The notes under the pieces were generated by a model that did not search any database, was not told the DNA's origin, and saw nothing but the letters and a program-made list of their open reading frames with translations. DNA of 64,000 nt from Streptomyces sp. NBC_01465 (GTDB taxonomy: Bacteria; Actinomycetota; Actinomycetes; Streptomycetales; Streptomycetaceae): positions 3,906,001-3,970,000 of the forward strand of contig NZ_CP109467.1 in the NCBI RefSeq assembly GCF_036227325.1. Reading direction: 5' to 3'. Below, one piece after another: positions 38,212 to 44,917 of this stretch; within the stretch, counting starts at the first letter, position 1, and every line of letters starts with the position of its first letter. The position numbers were made by a program, and so were the translations under genes.

Positions 38212-38470
38212 GGTAGATCACGATGGTTCCGGCCATGACCAGGCCGGCGGCGCCGAGTGAGAGCGGCAGCGTGTAGTCCTTGGAACCGGTCTTGGCGAGG
38301 CCCGGCTTCTCGGGCGTCGGGCGCTCGGTGGGCACCACGGGGGTGGGCGACACATGCGGCGGATACGTGCTGTCCGCCGCGGCGGTCGCGGTGGCCGCAC
38401 CGGTCGCGAGGAGCGCGACGGCGGTGGTGGCCGCGGCCCGGTGGACCGTACGGGTAAAGGGGGACGGCAT
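38171..38470 (-). CDS. Small LAxTG-type sortase-anchored surface protein
   Basis: A 99-residue protein from ATG 38470, with AGGAGA upstream. A signal peptide of about 30 residues ends ATATAAADS. A Pro/Thr-rich extracellular segment follows, then LAKTG, a hydrophobic span (PLSLGAAGLVMAGTIVIY) and the basic tail RARRTRRDG. This is the cell-wall sorting signal recognised by class E sortases of streptomycetes. The extracellular part is only about 30 residues, so it may serve as an anchor point for the glycan or the DUF4012 protein whose gene it overlaps. Confidence 0.85.
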   Translation of the reverse strand: MPSPFTRTVHRAAATTAVALLATGAATATAAADSTYPPHVSPTPVVPTERPTPEKPGLAKTGSKDYTLPLSLGAAGLVMAGTIVIYRARRTRRDGGSES

Positions 38471-38602
38471 CTGCGCGGTCTCCTGCCTGGTGGACGAGAG
38501 TCGCCTGGCACGGAATGGGCCGGGCGGCAACATCACCATGACCTGATCACCAGTCAGACAATCAGTGCGCAGGTCCCCGGGTCGGACATCCGCGTGACAG
38601 AT

Positions 38603-39718
38603 TCATCCGATCAGCCCCTCCACGCCGTCCGCGAACCGTCGCGCCATGTCCTCGACCGTGAAGAGCTGCGCGTCCACCCGGCAGGCGCTGCGCAGATTGC
38701 CGAGGAGGACGGGCCGGGTGAGGAGCTGGGCGACGGCGGCACCGTACGCGTCCGCGTCGCCGTCGACCACCAGGGCATTGCGCCCGTGCTGGAGGTACTC
38801 GAACTCGGGGCCGTGCGCGGCATCCGGGGTGGTGACCAGGGGGCTGTGCAGGGCGAAGGAGTCGACGGCGGCGAGGCCCACCGCGCCGGGGACCAGGAGC
38901 ACGTCGGTGACCGCGCCGAGACGGGCCTTGCGCTCGTCGGACGCGGTGCCGACGTACGCGACGGGAGCCCCCGCCTGCGCCGCCTCCTCCACCAGGTGGC
39001 GATGGGCGCCGTCGCCCGCCACCAGGAGCCGGAAGCCGGGGAGCAGCTCGCCGGTGCGCGCGGCGGCGGCGAGGAGGAAGGGGATGCGCTTGGCGGCGTC
39101 GAGGCCGCCGATGTAGAGGGCGCTGCGGCCGGGGGTGAGGCCGAACTCGGCGCGGAGGGCGGCGAGTTCGGACGGTGCGACGCGGGCTCCGGCCGCCTCC
39201 AGGGCGCGGGTGTCGACCGTGTTGCGTACGACCGTGACCCGCTGCTCCGGGAACCCGTCGCCGATGACCTGGCGGGCACCCTTCTCCGTGTACGCGAAGA
39301 ACCAGCGGGCCCGGAGCGTCAGCGCGCGCTTCGCAGCGCGCAGGGGGGCGGAGGGGGTGCGGGTGTACGTGGTCCCGTGGCCCCAGAGGCCGACGGGCGG
39401 GCCTCCGGCGCCCAGGAGCGCGCGGTAGTTCTCCAGGCTGTGCAGCGACTGGCCGAGGATCAGCGCGTCGCAGTCGCGGGTGACGCGGCCCAGGGAGCGC
39501 CAGACGAGGTGGCGGCCGGCGAGGCTCAGGGTGCACTGGGGCAGCTGGACCGTACCGGCGAGGGCGCAGGCGTCCGCGCGGCGGACGTCCTTGCCCCAGG
39601 GGCGGCCGTGGGCGACCGTCAACTCGATGTCCCGGGAGGCGAGTTCGCGGGCGAGGTGCTGGTAGAAGGCGACGCGGTAGCCGGGGACGTACTGCTGGAC
39701 GACGACGGCGCGCTTCAC
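38603..39718 (-). CDS. GT4-like glycosyltransferase
   Basis: A 371-residue GT-B protein from GTG 39718. The N-terminus RAVVVQQYVPGYRVAFYQHLARE is typical, the middle has ALYIGGLDAAKRIPFLLAAAART and LLVAGDGAHR, and the donor domain has VPGAVGLAAVDSFALHSPLV in place of the canonical E-x7-E stretch. The GTG overlaps the preceding stop (4 bp). It is the last gene of the leftward five-gene run of wecA-, tagA-, FkbM- and epimerase-type genes, and likely a further sugar transferase for the same polymer. Confidence 0.87.
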   Translation of the reverse strand: MKRAVVVQQYVPGYRVAFYQHLARELASRDIELTVAHGRPWGKDVRRADACALAGTVQLPQCTLSLAGRHLVWRSLGRVTRDCDALILGQSLHSLENYRALLGAGGPPVGLWGHGTTYTRTPSAPLRAAKRALTLRARWFFAYTEKGARQVIGDGFPEQRVTVVRNTVDTRALEAAGARVAPSELAALRAEFGLTPGRSALYIGGLDAAKRIPFLLAAAARTGELLPGFRLLVAGDGAHRHLVEEAAQAGAPVAYVGTASDERKARLGAVTDVLLVPGAVGLAAVDSFALHSPLVTTPDAAHGPEFEYLQHGRNALVVDGDADAYGAAVAQLLTRPVLLGNLRSACRVDAQLFTVEDMARRFADGVEGLIG

Positions 39719-40488
39719 CGGGCCGACCTGGCGGCGGGGAGGGCTTCCTCGCGGGCGGCACGGTCCTCGCGATCCTCGCGGAAGAGGACGAGGTCGCACT
39801 GGAGCATCTGGCCGTGGCGCGGGTCGGTGAAGCCGGGGACGACCGACATCAGGGTCATGCCCAACTCGCCCTGGGCCAGGGCGAGTGCGTCGTTGAAGAG
39901 CAGTCCGTCCTCGTAGAGCGGTACGAAGGACGTCTCGGTCTGGATGCCCGCGCACTCGGCCGCGCGCTCGCCGGCGCCGCCGAGGACCCGGCCCTCGTAG
40001 CCCTGCACGTCCATCTTGAGGAAGACCCGTTCGCCGGGCGCGACGATCTGCTCCCAGATCTCGTCGAGGCGCCGCATGTCGGCGGGCTGGGCGCCGGTGT
40101 ACGCGGCGTGGGGGGCGGCGGCGCGGTGGCGGGGCAGCATGGCGAGGAGGGAGCTGCTGGCGCCGCCGTTGCCGGCGACGTTCATGGTCGCGGTGCCGGT
40201 GACCTCGCCGAGTGCGTACGGCAGGACCGTCCAGTCCGGGTCGGCCGCCGAGACGTGGCGGAGCTCCGCGCGGGGGCGGCTGAGGGGCTCGAAGGAGACG
40301 ATGCGGCCGCGGAAGCCCGCCTGGCGGAGCATCGTGCCGTAGCCGCCGGTGTGCGCGCCGACGTCGAGGACGAGGTCGATCTCGAACCGCTTCATCAGCT
40401 TGACGAGCTCAACACCCGGTGTGCGGTGGCGACTTACATCGATGCCCGCGCTCCGTACGGCCTTGCGCGCTCGGTGCAGAAGTGTCAT
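39715..40488 (-). CDS. FkbM-family methyltransferase (divergent copy 3)
   Basis: A 257-residue protein from ATG 40488, with GAAAGGGG upstream. LVLDVGAHTGGYGTMLRQAGF is SAM motif I, IVSFEPLSRP motif II, and FLKMDVQGYEGRVLGGAG the FkbM signature. It resembles the nodulation-type FkbM branch and is not a recent duplicate of the two other copies here. It likely O-methylates a sugar of the repeat unit. Both ends overlap neighbours by 4 bp. Confidence 0.92.
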   Translation of the reverse strand: MTLLHRARKAVRSAGIDVSRHRTPGVELVKLMKRFEIDLVLDVGAHTGGYGTMLRQAGFRGRIVSFEPLSRPRAELRHVSAADPDWTVLPYALGEVTGTATMNVAGNGGASSSLLAMLPRHRAAAPHAAYTGAQPADMRRLDEIWEQIVAPGERVFLKMDVQGYEGRVLGGAGERAAECAGIQTETSFVPLYEDGLLFNDALALAQGELGMTLMSVVPGFTDPRHGQMLQCDLVLFREDREDRAAREEALPAARSAR

Positions 40489-41294
40489 CTGTACCCCTTT
40501 CGTGTCCCTTTGCAGACGGCCCAGACGAACCTGGGGTGGCCCCACAGCACCCGGCGCCAGAGGCGGCGCGGTTCGCTGCAGAGCCGGAAGAGCCATTCGA
40601 GGCCGTGGTGCTGCATCCACAGCGGTGCCTGGGGTTTGTTGCCGGAGATGAAGTCGAAGGCCGCGCCGACCGCGACGTACACGGCGGGGTGGGCGGCGGC
40701 GAGGCGGGCGGCCTCGTGGTCCTGCTTGGGGGTGCCGAGGCCGAGCCAGACGATCTGGGCGCCTGAGGAGCGGATACGGTCGAGCTGCGACGCGCGCTCG
40801 GCGTCGGTGAGTTCGCGGAACGGCGGCGACTCGATGCCGACGATCTGTGCGTGCGGGAAGCGCGTGCGGAGCTCGGCGGCGAGGCGTGACAGCACCTCTG
40901 GCGTCGAGCCCAAGAGGTAGTGGCGGACCTGCGCCGCCTGGCCCTCGCGGAAGACGTCGAGGAAGAGGTCGGGGCCGTACACGCGCATCCGCGGGAGTGC
41001 TGTGCCTTCCCGGGGGACAACCCCCGGACCCCCGGCCGGTTTCAGCCTGCCGCCCCGATGCACAACGCGGTTGGCCCACACCACGCCCTGGCCGTCGGGG
41101 AGGTTCAGCGTCGAGGCCCGCAGCAGGGTGTGCAGGGCGCGGTCCCGGTCGGCGAGGGCCAGCGTGTAGGCGTTGCAGAGGTGTACGTCGGCGCCCTCGC
41201 CGCGTACCGCCATCGCGACCAGCGCCGCGCAGGCGAGTTCGGGGGTGGTCGCGGCCACGGGGACGCCCGCGCAGGGGACGGTGGTCAGGGTCAC
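40485..41294 (-). CDS. WecG/TagA/CpsF-family glycosyltransferase with an internal insertion
   Basis: A 269-residue protein. Family marks are LCNAYTLALADRD, LNLPDGQGVVWANRV, YLLGSTPEVL and IVWLGLGTPKQDHEAARL, followed by FDFISGNKPQAPLWMQHHGLEW. This family adds N-acetylmannosaminuronic acid or similar to lipid-linked GlcNAc. Between VVHRG and LPRMRVYGPD an extra ~18 residues (GRLKPAGGPGVVPREGTA) interrupt a normally short link. The DNA there contains a GC-rich hairpin unlike coding sequence, so activity may be affected. GTG 41294 overlaps the upstream stop. Confidence 0.88.
   Translation of the reverse strand: MTLTTVPCAGVPVAATTPELACAALVAMAVRGEGADVHLCNAYTLALADRDRALHTLLRASTLNLPDGQGVVWANRVVHRGGRLKPAGGPGVVPREGTALPRMRVYGPDLFLDVFREGQAAQVRHYLLGSTPEVLSRLAAELRTRFPHAQIVGIESPPFRELTDAERASQLDRIRSSGAQIVWLGLGTPKQDHEAARLAAAHPAVYVAVGAAFDFISGNKPQAPLWMQHHGLEWLFRLCSEPRRLWRRVLWGHPRFVWAVCKGTRKGYR
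41005..41060. repeat. GC-rich hairpin element inserted within the TagA-like gene
   Basis: CCGGGGG (41010-41016), loop ACAA, CCCCCGG (41021-41027) is followed by CCCCCGG and a GGTTTCAGCC stretch. The look is that of short intergenic repeats common in Streptomyces. Here it is inside a coding frame and keeps the frame open. Confidence 0.55.
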
Positions 41295-42310
41295 GCCTGT
41301 ACCTGCGCAGCCTCTACGGCGGCCGTACGCGTCCGGGCGGTCGCCCGCACCGTGCCGTACACCCGCACCTTCAGCAGCCGTACGACGGCCAGCAGCGCGG
41401 CGACCGCGAACACCAGCGCCGCCGAAGGGGGCAGCCAGCCGCGGTGGATCAGGATCCCGGCCCCCGTCGCGGCCGCCGCCGCGAGCCCCAGCGCCACCGC
41501 GGCGCCCTGTGCGGTGAGTCCGAGTCTGCGGAGCCGGTGGGCGATGTGGTCGGTGCCGCCGTGCAGCAGCGGGCGGCCCGCGCGGCGGCGGGAGGCGACG
41601 ACCAGCGCGGTGTCGGCGGTGACGACCAGCGTGAGGGTCAGCAGCCCGCCCGCGGCCTGCGCCGGAGTGGAGCCCGCGTGCACGGCGACGGCGGCCGACG
41701 CCAGCACGAAGCCGGTGAAGAGCGAACCGCAGTCGCCGAGGAAGATCCGCGCCGGATGCCAGTTGTGGACCAGGAATCCACCGAGTGCGGCAGCCAGCAG
41801 ACAGAGGAGCACCGCGAGGCCGGGCCGGTCCTCGTAGAGCGCACAGGGCGCCAGCCCCAGGGCGGTGACGGCGCCGACCGCGCCCATCGCGCCGTCCGAA
41901 TTGTCCAGCAGATTGAAGGCGTTGGTGACGAAGACGATCCAGCCGACGGCCAGCGCACCGGTGAGGAGCGAGAGCCCGGCGTCGTACACGACGACGGCCG
42001 CGGCCCCCGTCTCCACGATCACCCGCACCCGCGCGCCCAGCGGCCGGAGGTCGTCCACCAGGCCGAGCACGGCCACGGCCACGGCCGCCCCGAGCAGCGG
42101 AACGGGCACGTCCCAGGGGCCGATGGCCGCGACCGTCAGCGTGGCCGCGACGACCGCGACGCCGCCGAAGTGCGGGGTGGGCCGGGTGTGACCCTTGTGG
42201 CCTCCGGGGCGGTCGAGCACCCCGGTGCGCACGGCGGCCGCCCGCAGGAGCTCGGTGAGCAGGGCGGCGAGGAAGAGCGCGGCGGCTGTGGCCACGAGTC
42301 CGTACAACAT
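41291..42310 (-). CDS. MraY/WecA-like undecaprenyl-phosphate sugar-phosphotransferase
   Basis: A 339-residue protein with about ten spans. VLGLVDDLRP is the D-D motif, TNAFNLLDNSDG the N-x-x-N-x-x-D motif, RIFLGDCGSLFTGF the nucleophile-loop motif, and GGTDHIAHRL the C-terminal His motif of the polyprenyl-phosphate GlcNAc-1-phosphate transferase family. It would start assembly by placing a sugar phosphate on the lipid carrier, so it is the probable initiating enzyme of the locus. It ends four bases into the TagA-like gene and begins three bases after the epimerase stop. Confidence 0.93.
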   Translation of the reverse strand: MLYGLVATAAALFLAALLTELLRAAAVRTGVLDRPGGHKGHTRPTPHFGGVAVVAATLTVAAIGPWDVPVPLLGAAVAVAVLGLVDDLRPLGARVRVIVETGAAAVVVYDAGLSLLTGALAVGWIVFVTNAFNLLDNSDGAMGAVGAVTALGLAPCALYEDRPGLAVLLCLLAAALGGFLVHNWHPARIFLGDCGSLFTGFVLASAAVAVHAGSTPAQAAGGLLTLTLVVTADTALVVASRRRAGRPLLHGGTDHIAHRLRRLGLTAQGAAVALGLAAAAATGAGILIHRGWLPPSAALVFAVAALLAVVRLLKVRVYGTVRATARTRTAAVEAAQVQA

Positions 42311-42313
42311 GCG

Positions 42314-43360
42314 TCAGGCCAGTGCGGGTGCGCTGGAGCCGGCCGGTTCCGCCTGCGGTACGGGGATCCCGCCCGGGGCGGGCACCGCGCACTCGGCGCG
42401 CGCTTCGGCGATCGTCGCGTCGAGGATGTCGTCGAGCGTGCGGCGCGGCCGCCAGCCGGTGAGGGCGGTCAGCCGGGCGGTGTCGGGGAGCCGCCGCTCC
42501 ATGTCCTCGAAGCCGGTGGGGTACGCCTGCGCGTACGGCACCAACTCGACCGGGGACGGCGACCCGCTGCGCCTCACGATGCGCGCGGCGAGATCGGCGA
42601 TGGTCGTCTCCTCGGCGGTGCCGATGTTGAACGCCTGGCCGACCGCGGCCGGTTCGTCGAGGAGGCGCAGCAGCGCGTCCACCACGTCGGCGACGTGCGC
42701 GAAGCACCGCCGCTGGCTGCCGTCGCCGTGCACCGTCAGCGGCTCGCCCGCGACGGCCTGGCGGACCAGGCGCGGGACGACCATGCCGTACGCCGGGGAC
42801 TGGCGCGGTCCGACGGTGTTGAAGAGCCGCACCACCGTGGTGGGCAGGCCCAGTTCACGGTGGTAGGCGAAGGCGAGGATCTCGTCGACGGCCTTGGCGG
42901 TGGAGTACGACCAGCGGGCGATCGACGTCGCGCCGAGGATGCGGTCGGAGGTCTCGGTGAGGGGGCCCGCCGCGTTCTTGCCGTAGATCTCCGAGGTGGA
43001 GGCGAGCAGGATCGGGCGGCCGTGGCGGTGCGCGGCCTCGATGACGTTCTCGGTGCCGCGGACGTTCGTGCGGAACGAGGTGAGCGGCTGCTCGACGATC
43101 AGCTTGACGCCGACCGCGGCAGCGAGGTGGACCACCCGGTCGCAGCGGCCGGTGAGTTCGTCGACGATGCGCCCGTCGAGGACGGAGCCGCGGATGAAGC
43201 GGAGGCGCGGGTTCGGCCACGCCTCGTCGAGGTTGGCCCGGCTGCCGGTCGACAGGTCGTCGAGTACGACCACGGTGTGGCCCTGGGCGAGGAGCGCGTC
43301 GGTGAGATGCGACCCGATGAAGCCGGCACCACCGGTGACCAGGTACGTCAGAGGTTTCAT
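42314..43360 (-). CDS. NAD-dependent nucleotide-sugar epimerase/dehydratase (extended SDR)
   Basis: A 348-residue protein. VTGGAGFIGSHLTDALL is the Rossmann motif, LASTSEIYG and SYSTAKAVDE (Tyr-x3-Lys) the active site, and TTVVRLFNTVGPRQSPAYGMVVPRLV the substrate region. It could be a 4-epimerase or a UDP-glucuronate decarboxylase-type enzyme. The pairing with a divergent WbpA-like dehydrogenase suggests it acts on the UDP-uronic acid made there. ATG 43360 is chosen since the Rossmann strand starts immediately after. Confidence 0.9.
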   Translation of the reverse strand: MKPLTYLVTGGAGFIGSHLTDALLAQGHTVVVLDDLSTGSRANLDEAWPNPRLRFIRGSVLDGRIVDELTGRCDRVVHLAAAVGVKLIVEQPLTSFRTNVRGTENVIEAAHRHGRPILLASTSEIYGKNAAGPLTETSDRILGATSIARWSYSTAKAVDEILAFAYHRELGLPTTVVRLFNTVGPRQSPAYGMVVPRLVRQAVAGEPLTVHGDGSQRRCFAHVADVVDALLRLLDEPAAVGQAFNIGTAEETTIADLAARIVRRSGSPSPVELVPYAQAYPTGFEDMERRLPDTARLTALTGWRPRRTLDDILDATIAEARAECAVPAPGGIPVPQAEPAGSSAPALA

Positions 43361-43493
43361 GCGCCACCCGTTCGGTTGCGGTATCGGGGTGATGCCGGAA
43401 CGGAGTCCGGCTAGCCCTCCACAAGATAGTTCGCAATGTCCCAATATGTGCCGAATAACACGATTCACCTCATCCTGATCGGGGAACCCGCAC

Positions 43494-44756
43494 ATGGGAT
43501 CAGCAACTGCCGGACATCTGGCCGTCGTCGGACTCGGTTACGTCGGACTGCCGCTGGCCGTCCGCGCGGCGGAGGCGGGGTTCCTGGTCACCGGCCTGGA
43601 CACCGACGTACAGCGGGTCAAGCGGCTGGGCGCCGGGGAGTCGTACATCGAGGACATCGGCGACGAGCGGCTGCTCGCCGTCCTCGACTCGGGCCGGCTG
43701 CGCGTCTCGACGTCGTACGAGGACGCGGCCGGGCTCGACGTCTGCGTCATCACCGTTCCTACGCCGCTGCGGGACGGGGCGCCCGACCTGAGCTACGTGG
43801 AGAGCGCGGGCCGCTCGGTCGCCCCGCTCCTGACGCCGGGCGCGACGGTGGTCCTGGAGTCGACGACGTACCCCGGCACGACCGAGGAGGTCCTGCTTCC
43901 GCTCCTGGAGGCGGGCAGCGGACTGCGGGCCGGACCCGGCGGATTCCACCTGGGCTACAGCCCGGAGCGGATCGACCCGGGCAATGCGCGCTGGGGCCTG
44001 GAGAACACCCCGAAGGTCGTCTCCGGCATCGACGACCACGCGCTGGAGGCGGTCGAGGCGTTCTACGACCGGATCGTGACGCGGACGGTGCCGGTGTCGT
44101 CGCTGCGTACGGCCGAGCTCACCAAGCTCCTGGAGAACACCTTCCGGCACGTCAACATCGCGCTCGTCAACGAACTGGCGATGTGCGCGCGGCCGCTCGG
44201 CGTCGACATCTGGGAGGCGGTGGAGGCGGCCGCGACGAAGCCCTTCGGCTTCATGCCGTTCCTGCCGGGTCCGGGCGTCGGCGGGCACTGTCTGCCGGTG
44301 GATCCGTCGTATCTGTCGTGGCAGGTGCGACGGCAGCTCCACCACGACGTCAAGTTCGTGTCGCTCGCCAACGAGATCAACGAGCACATGCCGGAGTACG
44401 TGGTGCGGCGGGTCGAGGACGGGCTCGGACGGCCGCTGGCCGGCGCCCAGGTGCTGGTGCTCGGGCTGGCGTACAAGCGGAACACGGGGGACGTGCGCGA
44501 GTCGCCCGCCGTCGAGGTCGCCGAGCTGCTGATGGCGCGCGGGGCGAGGGTCAGGGCCGTCGAGCCGTACGCCGATCCGGTGCTGCTGCCGCGCGACGTG
44601 CTCTGTGTGGAACTGACGGAGGAGGAGGTGCGGGTGGCCGACGCGGTGGTCGTGGCAACGGACCACGACGTCTTCGACTACGCGATGGTGGAGCGGTGCG
44701 CGGCGTACGTCTTCGACGCGCGGAACCGGTGCGGGGCGGGCACCGACCGGCTCTGA
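43494..44756 (+). CDS. Nucleotide-sugar dehydrogenase (WbpA/UDP-GlcNAc 6-dehydrogenase-like)
   Basis: A 420-residue protein. VVGLGYVGLP (residues 11-20) binds NAD, ESTTYPGTTEEV and GYSPERIDPG are family marks, Lys211 lies in LTKLLENTFRHVNIAL, and the catalytic Cys266 in GVGGHCLPVDP. The phrase KPFGFMPFLPGPG is typical of the WbpA branch, which makes UDP-GlcNAc uronate, rather than of plain UDP-glucose dehydrogenases. It is divergent from the epimerase across a 133-bp promoter region and supplies an acidic sugar to the polymer. Confidence 0.93.
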   Translation: MGSATAGHLAVVGLGYVGLPLAVRAAEAGFLVTGLDTDVQRVKRLGAGESYIEDIGDERLLAVLDSGRLRVSTSYEDAAGLDVCVITVPTPLRDGAPDLSYVESAGRSVAPLLTPGATVVLESTTYPGTTEEVLLPLLEAGSGLRAGPGGFHLGYSPERIDPGNARWGLENTPKVVSGIDDHALEAVEAFYDRIVTRTVPVSSLRTAELTKLLENTFRHVNIALVNELAMCARPLGVDIWEAVEAAATKPFGFMPFLPGPGVGGHCLPVDPSYLSWQVRRQLHHDVKFVSLANEINEHMPEYVVRRVEDGLGRPLAGAQVLVLGLAYKRNTGDVRESPAVEVAELLMARGARVRAVEPYADPVLLPRDVLCVELTEEEVRVADAVVVATDHDVFDYAMVERCAAYVFDARNRCGAGTDRL

Positions 44757-44771
44757 CAGCGGCTGTGGCAG

Positions 44772-44790
44772 GGCTGTGAGGCTCACCTCA
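44772..44790. promoter_or_regulatory. Possible DmdR/IdeR iron box
   Basis: The core AGGCTCACCT inside the palindrome TGAGGCTCACCTCA resembles the DmdR1 iron box, with about 13 of 19 positions agreeing by eye. It lies 128 bases upstream of a gene for a multi-cluster Fe-S protein. Confidence 0.4.
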
Positions 44791-44917
44791 GCGACACAGA
44801 TCACCGCCTGCCCGACTACATTGCAGCGGCGGGAGTGGGTAGTCTCAGACAGACTGCATAAGTTACCGCTTAGTAATCGTTCTGAAGCCCATACCTCGCA
44901 GGCCCGAGGAGCCCCCA

